Assembly: GCA_018882835.1 (NCBI GenBank)
Contig: VERE01000001.1
Coordinates: forward strand, 1-64,000
Length of the DNA stretch: 64,000 nt
From: Limnohabitans sp.
GTDB lineage: Bacteria; Pseudomonadota; Gammaproteobacteria; Burkholderiales; Burkholderiaceae_C
Direction of reading: 5' to 3'
Shown here: piece by piece, positions 42,495 through 53,092 of the stretch
Position numbering within the stretch: the first letter of the stretch is position 1
How the letters are laid out: each line of letters starts with the position of its first letter
Notes under the pieces: model-generated
Seen by the model: only the letters and a program-made list of their open reading frames with translations
Told to the model about the DNA's origin: nothing
Database searches by the model: none
Position numbers and translations under genes: made by a program

Positions 42495-43889
42495 TTAAAC
42501 GGGCAAGGCAACCAAGTCGTGCCCCTGCGTTCCCACCACCTCGGCGCGGGTGAATTCCCCCACCTTGAGGCGTTTGCTCAGCTTTTCAGGGGGCAACAAA
42601 TGCACCACCCCGTCAATCTCGGGCGCGTCGGCATAACTGCGGCCCACGCCGCCCTTTTTACCGCCCCCAGGCGCCGAGTCCACCAGCACTTGAAGGCTGG
42701 CACCCACACGCTTCCTGAGTTTTTCCACCGACACCGCCTCAGCCACTTCCATGAAACGTGCTCGGCGCTCGTCGCGAACCTCTGCGGGCAGCATGCCCGG
42801 CAGATCATTGGCGGTGGCACCGCTCACCGGGCTGTAGGCAAAACAGCCTGCGCGGTCAATTTGCGCCTCACGCACAAAGTCCAGCAGGTGCTGAAACTCT
42901 TCTTCGGTTTCACCAGGAAAGCCAGCGATGAAGGTGCTTCGAATCACGATTTGCGGGCACAACTCGCGCCAGCGGGCAATGCGTTCGAGGTTGCGCTCGC
43001 CACTGGCGGGGCGCTTCATGCGCTTGAGCACGTCGGGGTGGCTGTGCTGAAAAGGCACATCCAGGTAGGGCAGCACCAAGCCTGAGGCCATCAGAGGGAC
43101 GATCTCGTCCACGCTGGGGTAGGGGTACACATAGTGCAAACGCACCCAGGCGCCATACCCCTCGGCCAATTGGCCCAAAGCTTGAACCAACTCGAGAGTG
43201 CGCGTCTTGATCGGTTGGCCGTCCCAAAAACCCGTGCGGTAGCGAACATCGACGCCGTAGGCCGAGGTGTCCTGGCTGATCACCAACAACTCTTTGACGC
43301 CGCCCTCGAACAAGGCGCGGGCCTCTTTCATCACGTCACCGATCGGGCGGGACACCAGGTCACCGCGCATGGAGGGGATGATGCAAAAGGTACAGCGGTG
43401 GTTACAGCCTTCGCTGATCTTCAGGTAAGCGTAATGCCGCGGCGTCAATTTGATGCCCGCCTCGCCAAAGGCTTGCGGCACCAGGTCGATGAACGGATCA
43501 TGCGGCTTGGGTAAGAACGCATGCACGGCATCCATGACTTCGTCGGTGGCATGCGGCCCGGTCACGGCCAGCACGCTGGGATGCATGGCCTTGACCAGGT
43601 TGTCGCCGCTTTCGGCGGCGCGCGCGCCCAGACAGCCGGTCACGATCACCTTGCCGTTCTCGGCCAGCGCCTCGCCAATGGTGTCCAGGCTTTCCTGCAC
43701 CGCATCGTCAATGAAACCGCAAGTGTTGACGATGACCAGGTCAGCGCCTTCAAATGTTTTGGAGGTTTGGTAGCCCTCGGCACTTAAGCGCGTGAGAATC
43801 AGCTCGGAATCGGTCAAGGCCTTGGGGCAGCCCAGGCTGACGAACCCGACCCGGGGTGATGCATTGGTCGCAGTGGGGGTGTCGTTCAT
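42495..43889 (-). CDS. rimO: Ribosomal protein S12 methylthiotransferase RimO
   Basis: Radical SAM enzyme that methylthiolates an aspartate of S12. The protein is 464 aa (E. coli 441). The N-terminal MTTase domain starts [17 protein letters not shown], with three Cys for the second cluster. The radical SAM motif CNHRCTFC is near 170, and a TRAM domain covers about 400-464. The track adds 52 codons from an overlapping frame of phaR; the ATG at 43889 is the first consistent start. phaR ends 6 bases upstream. Confidence 0.96.
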   Translation of the reverse strand: MNDTPTATNASPRVGFVSLGCPKALTDSELILTRLSAEGYQTSKTFEGADLVIVNTCGFIDDAVQESLDTIGEALAENGKVIVTGCLGARAAESGDNLVKAMHPSVLAVTGPHATDEVMDAVHAFLPKPHDPFIDLVPQAFGEAGIKLTPRHYAYLKISEGCNHRCTFCIIPSMRGDLVSRPIGDVMKEARALFEGGVKELLVISQDTSAYGVDVRYRTGFWDGQPIKTRTLELVQALGQLAEGYGAWVRLHYVYPYPSVDEIVPLMASGLVLPYLDVPFQHSHPDVLKRMKRPASGERNLERIARWRELCPQIVIRSTFIAGFPGETEEEFQHLLDFVREAQIDRAGCFAYSPVSGATANDLPGMLPAEVRDERRARFMEVAEAVSVEKLRKRVGASLQVLVDSAPGGGKKGGVGRSYADAPEIDGVVHLLPPEKLSKRLKVGEFTRAEVVGTQGHDLVALPV

Positions 43890-43894
43890 GTTGT

Positions 43895-44440
43895 TCAGCG
43901 CTTCAGGCCCATGGCGCCCAAAACCTGCTCGGTTTGCTTTTGCAGCTGGTCTTGCATTTGCACAAACATGTTCTGCGATTGCTCCACATAACTGCCCATC
44001 ATGCCCTGCAGCAAGGGGGACTGCATGGTCATGAATTGTTTCCACATTTCGGGCGACAAGGTTTGTGACTGCTCGCTCATTTTGTGCTGGATGTCCATGA
44101 ACGACTGCACATTTTTCTCCAGGTAAGTGCCCATGAAGCCTTGCATGGCATGCCCGTAAAAACGGATGATATTGGCCAGCGCGCGCTCGGTGAACATCGG
44201 TACGCCGCCGGTTTCCTCTTCCAGAATGATTTGCAAAAAAATACTGCGGGTCAGGTCTTCCTGCGTCTTGGCGTCCAGCACCACCACCGGCAGGTTGTCC
44301 ATCACCATCTGCTTGACCTCAGCCAGGGTGATGTACGACGACGTGAGCGTGTCATAGAGCCGGCGGTTGGGATACTTCTTGATGATGCGCTGTGTGGTAG
44401 CGCTTTCTGCGGCGGAAGATGCTTGTTTTTTGCTGACCAC
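43895..44440 (-). CDS. phaR: Polyhydroxyalkanoate synthesis repressor PhaR
   Basis: DNA-binding regulator that senses PHB granules and represses phasin genes. The PHB_acc N-terminal domain shows [17 protein letters not shown] and [10 protein letters not shown], followed by a Gln/Met-rich helical C-terminus. The start is uncertain: a GTG at 44440 gives 181 aa and a TTG at 44497 gives 200 aa. It fits with bdhA 2.5 kb away, which acts in PHB breakdown. It is cotranscribed with rimO by position. Confidence 0.92.
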   Translation of the reverse strand: MVSKKQASSAAESATTQRIIKKYPNRRLYDTLTSSYITLAEVKQMVMDNLPVVVLDAKTQEDLTRSIFLQIILEEETGGVPMFTERALANIIRFYGHAMQGFMGTYLEKNVQSFMDIQHKMSEQSQTLSPEMWKQFMTMQSPLLQGMMGSYVEQSQNMFVQMQDQLQKQTEQVLGAMGLKR

Positions 44441-44561
44441 GGGTTTGATTCCTGTACGCGATGCGGGTGCCTCAGCGAGATTGTAGGAAGGCCGCAAATT
44501 GTCGAACCCCTGAGGTTTTCCCTGAAAGGGGATCTCCGGGTGGCTGGACGTTACGGGAAAT

Positions 44562-44638
44562 TGGTAGGCGCGATTGGACTCGAACCAACGACCCCCACCA
44601 TGTCAAGGTGGTGCTCTAACCAGCTGAGCTACGCGCCT
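44562..44638 (-). tRNA. tRNA-Val (GAC)
   Basis: A 77-base tRNA read on the minus strand. The acceptor stem AGGCGCG pairs with CGCGCCT, followed by ACCA. The D arm contains AGCTCAGCTGGTTAGAGC, the anticodon loop reads CTTGACA with anticodon GAC, and the T loop is GTTCGAGTC. Confidence 0.96.
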
Positions 44639-44670
44639 GTGTTGTCGAGAAAAGAATTGTAACAGGGTTT

Positions 44671-46893
44671 TCAACGACGCCTTGCGGTACGTACGCCTTT
44701 GACCTCTTTCACCACAGTGAGCACCTTGGCCAAGCGCGCCGAATCACTGACCTCGATGGTGAAGGTCATCCAAGCCAGGCCCTTGATAGATTGCGTCTGG
44801 ACACCGATGACGTTCATCTTTTCCTTGGCAAACACTTCAGAAATATCGCGCAGCAGACCTTGCCGATCGATTGCCTCGACGGCAACATCCACTGGATAGT
44901 AAACCGTCTCACTGGCAGCCGATCGCCCCCACTCGACGTCAATCACGCGGTCTTCACTGCGCTGCTTCATTTGCCTGAAGTTGCTGCAGTTCGCGCGATG
45001 GATGCTGACCCCTTTGCCGCGCGTGACGAAACCCTGTATGGCGTCAGGGGGCGCGGGTTTGCAGCAGCGGGCCAGTTGAGTGAGCAATGAATCCACCCCC
45101 ACGACCAACACGCCGCCCCGTGTGCTGTGGCCAGAAGGCTTGGCTTTCTTGAGGATGATTTGCTCATCCAGCGGCACATTGACAACCTCTGGGGGGTTCA
45201 GCAGGGTTTCAATGTTGCGCAAAGAGAACTCGTCCTTGCCCACGACCTCGAACAGATCATCGGCCGACTTGAAGCCGAGTTGGCTGGCCAAATCTTCAAG
45301 CTTGATGGCCGTGCGACCTTCGCGCTGCAGCAATTTTTCAACGGCATCGCGCCCACGTGAGACTGTCTCTTGGGTGAGCAAGGCATTGAACCACGACCGG
45401 ACTTTGGCGCGCGCCCTGGGGCTGGCCAAAAACCCGAGCTCCGGGTTGAGCCAATCGCGGGAGGGGCCACCTTCTTTGACCGCAATGACCTCGACGGTCT
45501 GTCCGTTTTTCAAGGGTGTGTTCAGAGGGACCATGGTCCCGTCGATCCGTGCCCCCCGACAGCGATGGCCCAAGTTGGTATGCACGCTGTAGGCAAAATC
45601 AACCGCGGTGCTGCCCTGTGGCAATTCAACAATGGCCGCATCGGGCGTCAGCACATAGATTCTGTCGGACATGGCGTCCGAAGTGGCTCGGCCGGGCTGC
45701 GACTGACCCGATGTTGCCAACTCGCGCTCCCAGGCCAGCAACTGCCTGAGCACCGCAATTTTGGCGTCGTAATGGCTGCTGGCACTGACCCCCGCATAAC
45801 CTTTGGCCCCAGCTTCTTTGTAGGCCCAGTGCGCGGCCACGCCCAACTCGGCATGGGCATGCATGTCCTGCGTGCGAATTTGCACCTCGATGGCTTTCCC
45901 GTCAGCATCGCGCACCACGCTGTGCAAGCTCTGGTACCCATTGGACTTGGGGCGCGCAATGTAGTCATCAAACTCTTCCACCACAGGTTGGAAATGAGAG
46001 TGGACCCAGCTCAATGCGGCATAGCAATCAGGCACGCTGGGTACCACCACACGCAAGGCCCTGATATCGAAGATCTTGTCAAAGCTCAACGATTTGCCGC
46101 GCATCTTTTTGACGATGCTGTAAATGTGCTTGGGACGCCCCTGCACTTGCGCCTCGATGCCCTGCGCTTTCAAATCTTGCGTGAGTTTGTCGCGCAAACC
46201 TTGCATGTATTGCTCGCGCTCAGTGCGCTTCTCATCCAGCAAGCGGGCGACCTCGCGGTAAGTGTCAGGCTCCAGAAACCGAAAGGCCAGGTCCTCCATC
46301 TCCCATTTGATTTGCCAAATGCCGAGGCGGTTGGCCAGGGGGGCGAACACATGCAGCGACTCGTGGGCCAAACCGTAGGGCACAGGCAAGCGACTGGCCG
46401 CGAAGTGCCGCAAGGTTTGCAAGCGCGAAGCCAGCCGCAACAACACCACCCGCAGGTCGCGCGAAAAAGCCAGGAGCATGCGACGCACGTTCTCGGCATG
46501 CAGGCCCGAATCGGCCCCCGCCGCTGAAGCCCCCTGAACCGTGCGGGCCTGGCGTTGTACGTGAATCAGCTGGGTGGTTTCCACTGCCAGTTGGGCTTCC
46601 GCTTCACCAAAGGCTTTGCCAATGACATCTTGTGGCTTGTTGAGGTGCTCACAAGCGTAGACCAGGTAGCTGGCCGCCTGAATGGCCTCCGATCCGCCAA
46701 TGCTTCGCAGAATGGCCACCATGGCATCCGCGTGCGCCAGGATGTTTTCACCTGTGTCCAGATGGGCATCGGCCAGCAACGGTTCTGCGAAAGCGCGTGC
46801 GCGCGCCAGGCCTTCTGGCGCGTTCACCAGGCCTTGCTGAGCCACAGCAACAACGGCGTGGGTCAAAGGCAAATCGGGAGAGTGGCTTTTCAT
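44671..46893 (-). CDS. relA: (p)ppGpp synthetase RelA
   Basis: Ribosome-associated enzyme of the stringent response that makes (p)ppGpp from ATP and GTP/GDP. The protein is 740 aa (E. coli 744). The hydrolase region lacks the HD metal motif (VYACEHLNKPQDV where HD would be), marking it as the synthetase-only RelA rather than SpoT. The synthetase domain has KIFDIRALRVV and PKSNGYQSLHSVV near 325. TGS and C-terminal ACT domains follow. It is divergent from bdhA. Confidence 0.96.
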   Translation of the reverse strand: MKSHSPDLPLTHAVVAVAQQGLVNAPEGLARARAFAEPLLADAHLDTGENILAHADAMVAILRSIGGSEAIQAASYLVYACEHLNKPQDVIGKAFGEAEAQLAVETTQLIHVQRQARTVQGASAAGADSGLHAENVRRMLLAFSRDLRVVLLRLASRLQTLRHFAASRLPVPYGLAHESLHVFAPLANRLGIWQIKWEMEDLAFRFLEPDTYREVARLLDEKRTEREQYMQGLRDKLTQDLKAQGIEAQVQGRPKHIYSIVKKMRGKSLSFDKIFDIRALRVVVPSVPDCYAALSWVHSHFQPVVEEFDDYIARPKSNGYQSLHSVVRDADGKAIEVQIRTQDMHAHAELGVAAHWAYKEAGAKGYAGVSASSHYDAKIAVLRQLLAWERELATSGQSQPGRATSDAMSDRIYVLTPDAAIVELPQGSTAVDFAYSVHTNLGHRCRGARIDGTMVPLNTPLKNGQTVEVIAVKEGGPSRDWLNPELGFLASPRARAKVRSWFNALLTQETVSRGRDAVEKLLQREGRTAIKLEDLASQLGFKSADDLFEVVGKDEFSLRNIETLLNPPEVVNVPLDEQIILKKAKPSGHSTRGGVLVVGVDSLLTQLARCCKPAPPDAIQGFVTRGKGVSIHRANCSNFRQMKQRSEDRVIDVEWGRSAASETVYYPVDVAVEAIDRQGLLRDISEVFAKEKMNVIGVQTQSIKGLAWMTFTIEVSDSARLAKVLTVVKEVKGVRTARRR

Positions 46894-46987
46894 CAGTCTG
46901 GGCGTCAGGGGAATGCAATATGAGCAGAGATAATCCTTGGCATTCCCTGTGGATCACAGGCTAGATCGTAAACGACTGGAGTTTCAA

Positions 46988-47770
46988 ATGTCTCAAGGTT
47001 TTCTCAGCGGCAAGACCGCATTGGTCACAGGTTCCACCAGCGGCATCGGTTTGGGGATCGCCAAGGCTTTGGCGCGCCAAGGCGCCAACATCGTGCTCAA
47101 TGGGTTTGGCGACCATGCCACCCCTGAAAAAGACATTCAAGCCTTGGGCGTCAAGACGGCTTACCACGGCGCAGACATGAGCAAGCCCGCCGAGATCGAG
47201 GACATGATGAAATTCAGCGCCCAGCAATTTGGACGCGTGGACATCCTGGTCAACAACGCTGGCATTCAACACGTGGCCCCGATCGAGCAATTTCCGGTTG
47301 AGCGCTGGGATGCAGTGATCGCCATCAACCTCAGCAGCGCGTTTCACACCACCCGACTGGCGTTGCCTGCCATGCAAGCGGCCCACTGGGGCCGCATCAT
47401 CAACGTGGCCTCGGTCCACGGCCTGGTGGCCTCGGTCCAGAAAGCCGCCTATGTTGCTGCCAAGCATGGCATCGTGGGCTTGACCAAGGTCACTGCGCTG
47501 GAAAATGCCACCACTGGCGTGACCTGCAACGCCATTTGTCCCGGCTGGGTACTGACCCCCCTGGTACAAAAGCAAGTGGACGCCAAGGCTACGGCTTTGG
47601 GCATCTCCAACGACGAGGCCACCAAGCTTTTGCTGGGTGAAAAAGAACCCTCCATGCAATTCACCACGCCGGAAGAACTCGGCGAATTGGCGGTTTTCTT
47701 CTGCTCTGCGGCCGCGGGCAATGTGCGCGGTGTGGCATGGAACATGGATGGCGGTTGGGTCGCGCAATAA
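46988..47770 (+). CDS. bdhA: 3-hydroxybutyrate dehydrogenase
   Basis: NAD-dependent oxidation of D-3-hydroxybutyrate to acetoacetate, the step after PHB depolymerization. The protein is a 260-aa SDR. It has TGSTSGIGLGIAKALA near 12-27, NNAGIQHVAPIEQFP near 89, the Y-x-x-x-K in AAYVAAKHG and the C-terminal NMDGGWVAQ. The HVAPIE and GWVLTPLVQKQ segments are typical for this family. ATG at 46988 is chosen over the earlier track start. Confidence 0.95.
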   Translation: MSQGFLSGKTALVTGSTSGIGLGIAKALARQGANIVLNGFGDHATPEKDIQALGVKTAYHGADMSKPAEIEDMMKFSAQQFGRVDILVNNAGIQHVAPIEQFPVERWDAVIAINLSSAFHTTRLALPAMQAAHWGRIINVASVHGLVASVQKAAYVAAKHGIVGLTKVTALENATTGVTCNAICPGWVLTPLVQKQVDAKATALGISNDEATKLLLGEKEPSMQFTTPEELGELAVFFCSAAAGNVRGVAWNMDGGWVAQ

Positions 47771-47885
47771 GTCCATTTCCCATTTGAACTCCTGTGAATT
47801 AATTTGCAATTTATATGTATGAAAATATTTATAAAAACAAGTAAAACTTACGTCAAATGCGGTGAAATTGATTATTTTTGGCACC
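47771..47885. other. AT-rich intergenic region before the HTH gene
   Basis: This 115-base gap has a markedly higher AT content than its neighbours, with runs such as ATATTTATAAAAAC. It probably holds the promoter of the small regulator gene. No repeats or terminator were seen after bdhA. Confidence 0.4.
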
Positions 47886-48326
47886 ATGACCAAGAACGCC
47901 ATTCTGACCGAAGCGCAAAAATTTTCGCAAAGGCTCCGCACTGCCATGCAGGACTCGGGCTACAAGCCTTCTGCCACGGTGCTGGCCAATGAATTCAACC
48001 TCCGTTACTGGGGTAACAGCATCACCACCCATGCGGCCCGCAACTGGCTGATTGGCATTTCTTTGCCCAAACAAGACAAGCTGAGGGTTCTCAGTGACTG
48101 GCTTCACATCAGCCCCAACGACCTGCTGTTTGGGCCTGACCATGCTCCCACCCGATTGCCGTTGATGGAAGCATTGGTCCCTGATGAGTTGAACTTGGCA
48201 GACCATCAAATGGTCAAGCGCTACATGGCTTTGTCAGTGGAGCATCGGCGCGTGGTTCGAGAGATGGTTGCAGCACTCGACTACATGGCCAACCGAGGCG
48301 GCCCTCCCGCCATCGCTGCTAGCTGA
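47886..48326 (+). CDS. Small HTH-type DNA-binding regulator
   Basis: A 146-aa protein that I do not assign to a named family. Residues 3-80 resemble an HTH-XRE/phage-repressor-like domain: [27 protein letters not shown] and [23 protein letters not shown]. The C-terminal part is a charged helix ([19 protein letters not shown]). The start is the ATG at 47886. Its last 8 bases overlap the end of ispF on the other strand. The target is unknown. Confidence 0.75.
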   Translation: MTKNAILTEAQKFSQRLRTAMQDSGYKPSATVLANEFNLRYWGNSITTHAARNWLIGISLPKQDKLRVLSDWLHISPNDLLFGPDHAPTRLPLMEALVPDELNLADHQMVKRYMALSVEHRRVVREMVAALDYMANRGGPPAIAAS

Positions 48327-48810
48327 GGCGCGCCAACAAAGCCACTGCACGGGCCTCCATGCTTTGGCCTTGGCCCACGGGACCCAGTTTTTCTGCCGTT
48401 TTGGCTTTGACGTTGACTTGGCGCACATGCAGACCCAAATCTAGTGCGATATGTTCAGCCATGGTGGGCAACCAGGCCGCCAATTTCGGGCCCTGGGCCA
48501 CAATGGTGCTGTCGATGTTGCCAATCTGCCAACCGGCAGCCTTCAAAAAGCCTGCGGTATGCCGCAACAAAAGTCGCGAATCAGCGCCATGAAAGCGTGC
48601 GTCGGTGTCCGGAAAATGACGGCCGATGTCCCCCAACGCGGCGGCCCCCAGCAAGGCATCGATGACGGCATGCAGCAAGACGTCGGCATCCGAGTGCCCC
48701 AGCAGGCCTTTGTCGTGCGGGACATGCACCCCGCCCAAAATCAGTGGTCGCCCAGGCACCAGGGCGTGGACATCCCAGCCTTCGCCGATGCGAAACGGTA
48801 AATCGCTCAT
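48319..48810 (-). CDS. ispF: 2-C-methyl-D-erythritol 2,4-cyclodiphosphate synthase
   Basis: Fifth step of the MEP pathway. The protein is 163 aa (E. coli 159). Metal ligands lie in [19 protein letters not shown] and near [21 protein letters not shown]. Conserved [10 protein letters not shown] and the C-terminal [12 protein letters not shown] are present. It overlaps ispD by 4 bases. Confidence 0.98.
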   Translation of the reverse strand: MSDLPFRIGEGWDVHALVPGRPLILGGVHVPHDKGLLGHSDADVLLHAVIDALLGAAALGDIGRHFPDTDARFHGADSRLLLRHTAGFLKAAGWQIGNIDSTIVAQGPKLAAWLPTMAEHIALDLGLHVRQVNVKAKTAEKLGPVGQGQSMEARAVALLARLS

Positions 48811-49529
48811 GCAGAGGCCTCCTTGTTGGCCTGGCGTGCCGCCAACAATGCGCGCGCCAATTGAAAATCTTCAGGGTAAGTGACTTTGAAGTTGTGTGCG
48901 CTGCCGCGCACCAGCAAGGGGGCGAGCCCGATGTGCTCCATGGCGGAGGCTTCATCGGTGACCGCATCGCCAGCCTGGACCAAAGCCTCGGCCAGCACGC
49001 CCAGACGAAACATTTGCGGGGTTTGAGCCAACCATTTGCCACTGCGGTCCAGCGTGGCTTGTACACGCCCGCCCCGCTCTGATTTAAGGGTATCGGCCAG
49101 CGGTTGCGCCAGCAAGCCACCCACGGCATCGGCTCTGCAAGCCGATATCAGGTTGGCAATGTGGGCTGGCTCAATCAGGCAGCGCGCAGCATCATGCACC
49201 ATCACCCAGTCGGCGTCGCTGGCACCTTGAGAGTGCAAATGGCGCAAGCCAGCCAGAACGCTTTGGGCGCGCGTGGCACCGCCAACCGATGCCACTGACC
49301 AATGCCCTAGCCCGTATTGCGTCAGAAAGTCCGACAAGGTGACGTCGCCAGGCGCGACCACCAGCAGGCACTGGCTCAAGCCCGCAACCTGCGCAAAAGC
49401 CTTCACCGTGTGAATCACCAGAGGCTGGCCTTCCAGCAAGGTGTATTGCTTGGGCAAGGCTGTGCCTGCGCGGCTGCCAGAGCCTGCGCAGGGAATCAAA
49501 ACATGTATCTTTTCGGGGACAGTGGCCAT
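48807..49529 (-). CDS. ispD: 2-C-methyl-D-erythritol 4-phosphate cytidylyltransferase
   Basis: Third step of the MEP pathway. The protein is 240 aa (E. coli 236). The nucleotide-binding motif [18 protein letters not shown] is at about 13-30 and the [11 protein letters not shown] region near 107. The pairing with ispF is usual, and overlapping stop/start codons indicate coupled translation. It is divergent from mfd. Confidence 0.97.
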   Translation of the reverse strand: MATVPEKIHVLIPCAGSGSRAGTALPKQYTLLEGQPLVIHTVKAFAQVAGLSQCLLVVAPGDVTLSDFLTQYGLGHWSVASVGGATRAQSVLAGLRHLHSQGASDADWVMVHDAARCLIEPAHIANLISACRADAVGGLLAQPLADTLKSERGGRVQATLDRSGKWLAQTPQMFRLGVLAEALVQAGDAVTDEASAMEHIGLAPLLVRGSAHNFKVTYPEDFQLARALLAARQANKEASA

Positions 49530-49624
49530 GCGGTGTGTGTTGAAGCTGGCCTCATTCTAAAATCCTTCTACCACCCCACACTGTCGTGCCTGGGGTGGTT
49601 TGTCATTGTTCGGCCCCTTTTTTG

Positions 49625-52600
49625 ATGCAAGCACCCTCCCTTCTCCCCGGCAAACGCTTTACCCTGCCCCGCCCCGTCGGCTCTGCCGATGCCTTGTTAC
49701 TGGCACGCCTGGGCGAGCGTGAAAAAGCCCAGGGGCGCCGTGTGGCGATGGTCACGGCCGATGCCCAGGATGCACAGCGGCTGCTGGAAGAAATGCCTTT
49801 CTTCGCGCCCGATTTGCGCTGCGTGCTGTTTCCCGATTGGGAAACCTTGCCTTATGACAGCTTCTCGCCACACCAAGACCTGATCAGCGAACGCCTGGCT
49901 ACGCTGTGGCGCATTTCTCAGGGCGAAGCCGATGTGGTGCTGATTCCGGCCACCACCGCCCTTTACCGGCTGGCCCCGCCCGCTTTCTTGGCTGGCTACA
50001 CCTTTCATTTGAAAGTCAAGCAACACCTGGACGAAGCCCAGCTCAAATCGCAATTGACCTTGGCTGGTTACCAGCATGTGACCCAAGTGGTCAGCCCAGG
50101 CGAATATGCTGTCCGGGGCGGCTTGATCGATCTGTTCCCCATGGGGTCGCTGGTGCCCTACCGTCTGGACCTGTTCGACGACGAAATCGACTCGATTCGA
50201 ACCTTCGACCCCGATAGCCAGCGCAGCCTCTATCCGGTGCCCGAAGTGCGCTTGCTGCCAGGCCGGGAGTTTCCGATGGACGAAGCCGCACGGGGAAAAT
50301 TCCGCAGCCGCTGGCGAGAATTGCTCGAAGGCGACCCCACGCGCAGCCGGCTTTACAAAGACATGGGATTGGGCGTGGCCACGGCCGGCATTGAGTACTA
50401 CCTGCCCTTGTTTTTTGAAGACACTGCCACGGTGTTCGATTACCTGGGCGAGCAGGCCGTGATGGTCCTGCACGGCGAACTCGAAAGCGCTTTTCAACGC
50501 TTTTGGGAGGACACCCAAGACCGCTACCGCTTGGTGCAAGGTGACCCTCAACGGCCGGCCCTGCCACCGTCGGCCCTGTTCCTCAGTGCAGAGCAGTTCT
50601 ATGCCCGCGCCAATGTCCACGCGCAGCTCTCTTTGCGACCTCAGCTGGAAGACGTGGCGGACAACGCCTTCGCCCAACGCTTGCCGGACATTCGCGCCGA
50701 GCGCGGCACCGATGACCCCTTGCTGCGGCTGAAAGCGCACACGGCGCAAACGACTCACCGTGTCTTGGTGCTGGCCGAAAGCGATGGCCGCCGCGAAAGC
50801 CTGCTGGACTTTCTGCGGGCCAGCCAAATGGACACGCCGGTGTTTGACTCGCTGGAAGACTTTCTCACCAGCGAGGAAACCTTCGGGCTGGCCACAGCCC
50901 CGCTTTATGCCGGCTTTGCCTGGGTCGAGCAAGGCCTGGACCTGGTCACGGAAACCGAACTGTTTGCCAGCGGCCCCACGGCACGCCGTCGCAAAAAGCA
51001 AGAACAAGTCAGCGATGTCGACGCGCTCATCAAAGACCTGTCCGAACTGCAACTCGGTGACCCAGTGGTGCACAGCGCGCATGGTATCGGGCGGTACCGG
51101 GGCCTGATCCATCTGGACATGGGCAACACCCTGGCCGATGGCAGTGCGGCGCTGCAGGAATTCTTGCACCTGGAATATGCCGACAAGGCGGTGCTGTACG
51201 TGCCGGTGAGCCAATTGCACCTGATCAGCCGCTACACCGGCGTGAGTGCCGATGAGGCACCCATGCACCGCCTGGGCTCCGGCCAATGGGACAAAGCCCG
51301 CCGCCGTGCCGCCGAGCAAGTGCGCGATGCCGCGGCTGAATTGCTGAACGTGTACGCGCGCCGCGCCGCCCGCGAAGGCCATGCCTTTCGCTATGCTGCG
51401 CAAGACTACGAAGTGTTTGCCAACGATTTCGGCTTCGAAGAGACACCGGATCAGCGGGCCGCGATTCACGCTGTGATTCAAGACATGATCAGCCCACAGC
51501 CTATGGACCGTTTGGTGTGTGGTGATGTGGGCTTTGGCAAAACCGAGGTGGCTTTGCGTGCCGCCTTCATTGCCGTGACGGGGGGCAGGCAAGTGGCCTT
51601 CCTCGCGCCGACCACGCTGTTGGCCGAGCAGCATTTTCAAACCCTGACCGACCGATTCTCCAAATGGCCGGTCAAGATTGCGGAGATGAGCCGCTTTCGC
51701 ACCACCAAAGAAATCAACGCCGCCGCGGCTGGCATTGCCGAAGGCACGGTGGACATCGTGGTGGGCACCCACAAATTGCTGAGCGAGTCTGTCAAATTCA
51801 AAAACCTGGGCTTGCTCATCATCGATGAGGAGCACCGCTTTGGGGTGCGCCACAAAGAGGCGATGAAGTCACTGCGCGCCGAGGTGGACGTGCTGACCCT
51901 GACCGCCACACCCATTCCGCGAACCTTGGGCATGGCGCTGGAGGGCTTGCGTGATTTGAGCGTGATCGCCACCGCCCCGCAACGCCGGCTGGCCATCAAG
52001 ACCTTTGTGCGCAACGAGGGGCAAGGCGTGATCCGTGAAGCGGTGTTGCGCGAGTTGAAACGTGGCGGGCAATGCTACTTCTTGCACAACGAAGTGGAGA
52101 CCATTGAGAACCGCAAGGCCAAGCTTGAAGAATTCCTGCCCGAAGCCCGCATCGCCATCGCCCACGGCCAAATGCCCGAGCGAGAACTCGAGCGCGTGAT
52201 GCGTGACTTCGTGGCCCAGCGCTACAACATTTTGCTGTGCTCCACCATCATTGAAACCGGCATTGATGTGCCGACGGCCAACACCATTCTGATCAGCCGC
52301 GCCGACAAGTTCGGCTTGGCCCAGTTGCACCAATTGCGCGGCCGTGTGGGTCGCAGCCACCACCAGGCCTATGCCTATTTGCTGGTGCCTGAAATCGACG
52401 GCCTGACCAAGCAGGCCGCGCAGCGGCTGGAGGCGATCCAGCAAATGGAAGAGCTGGGCTCGGGCTTTTACCTGGCCATGCACGACTTGGAAATTCGTGG
52501 CGCTGGCGAAGTGCTGGGCGAGAGCCAGAGTGGCAACATGATGGAAGTGGGCTTTCAGCTTTACAACGAAATGTTGGCCGAAGCCGTGCGCGCATTGAAG

Positions 52601-53092
52601 AACGGCCAAGAGCCCGACCTGCTAAGCCCGCTGAATGTCACCACCGAAATCAATTTGCACGCGCCGGCCCTGTTGCCCGACAGCTACTGCGGCGATGTGC
52701 ACCTGCGTTTGTCGTTCTATAAAAAACTGGCAATGGCCAAGAACTCTGACCAGGTCGACGCCTTGCTGGAAGAAATTGTGGACCGCTTTGGCAAGCTGCC
52801 CGTACAGGCGCAAACCCTGATTGATGTGCACCGCCTGCGCGTGATCGCACGGCCCTATGGCGTGGCCAAAGTGGATTCCGCGCCGGGGGTGACCCACATC
52901 AGCTTCAAACCCAACCCGCCGATCGATGCCATGCGCATCATCGAACTGGTTCAGAAAAACCGTCACATCAAATTGGCGGGCAATGACAAATTGCGCATTG
53001 AACGCGAACTCACCGATGTGCACCAGCGTGCCCAGCTGGTTCGCGATGTGCTGCGCAGCCTTGGACAACCCAACGTCAAAGAAACCTCATGA
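49625..53092 (+). CDS. mfd: Transcription-repair coupling factor Mfd
   Basis: Removes stalled RNA polymerase at DNA lesions and recruits UvrA. The protein is 1155 aa (E. coli 1148). UvrB-homology modules occupy the first ~350 residues. The RNAP-interacting domain near 480-550 has the DPVVHSAHGIGRYRGL pattern. The helicase motor has Walker A GDVGFGKTEVA near 640 and a DEEH box. The C-terminal domain follows. ATG at 49625 is used. serB overlaps its stop. uvrC, of the same repair pathway, is 4 kb downstream. Confidence 0.98.
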   Translation: MQAPSLLPGKRFTLPRPVGSADALLLARLGEREKAQGRRVAMVTADAQDAQRLLEEMPFFAPDLRCVLFPDWETLPYDSFSPHQDLISERLATLWRISQGEADVVLIPATTALYRLAPPAFLAGYTFHLKVKQHLDEAQLKSQLTLAGYQHVTQVVSPGEYAVRGGLIDLFPMGSLVPYRLDLFDDEIDSIRTFDPDSQRSLYPVPEVRLLPGREFPMDEAARGKFRSRWRELLEGDPTRSRLYKDMGLGVATAGIEYYLPLFFEDTATVFDYLGEQAVMVLHGELESAFQRFWEDTQDRYRLVQGDPQRPALPPSALFLSAEQFYARANVHAQLSLRPQLEDVADNAFAQRLPDIRAERGTDDPLLRLKAHTAQTTHRVLVLAESDGRRESLLDFLRASQMDTPVFDSLEDFLTSEETFGLATAPLYAGFAWVEQGLDLVTETELFASGPTARRRKKQEQVSDVDALIKDLSELQLGDPVVHSAHGIGRYRGLIHLDMGNTLADGSAALQEFLHLEYADKAVLYVPVSQLHLISRYTGVSADEAPMHRLGSGQWDKARRRAAEQVRDAAAELLNVYARRAAREGHAFRYAAQDYEVFANDFGFEETPDQRAAIHAVIQDMISPQPMDRLVCGDVGFGKTEVALRAAFIAVTGGRQVAFLAPTTLLAEQHFQTLTDRFSKWPVKIAEMSRFRTTKEINAAAAGIAEGTVDIVVGTHKLLSESVKFKNLGLLIIDEEHRFGVRHKEAMKSLRAEVDVLTLTATPIPRTLGMALEGLRDLSVIATAPQRRLAIKTFVRNEGQGVIREAVLRELKRGGQCYFLHNEVETIENRKAKLEEFLPEARIAIAHGQMPERELERVMRDFVAQRYNILLCSTIIETGIDVPTANTILISRADKFGLAQLHQLRGRVGRSHHQAYAYLLVPEIDGLTKQAAQRLEAIQQMEELGSGFYLAMHDLEIRGAGEVLGESQSGNMMEVGFQLYNEMLAEAVRALKNGQEPDLLSPLNVTTEINLHAPALLPDSYCGDVHLRLSFYKKLAMAKNSDQVDALLEEIVDRFGKLPVQAQTLIDVHRLRVIARPYGVAKVDSAPGVTHISFKPNPPIDAMRIIELVQKNRHIKLAGNDKLRIERELTDVHQRAQLVRDVLRSLGQPNVKETS

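Noticed and set aside
49697-51853. 718-aa open frame antisense to mfd
   Set aside because: It lies fully opposite a conserved gene, has no family motifs, and such long antisense frames are expected in GC-rich coding DNA.
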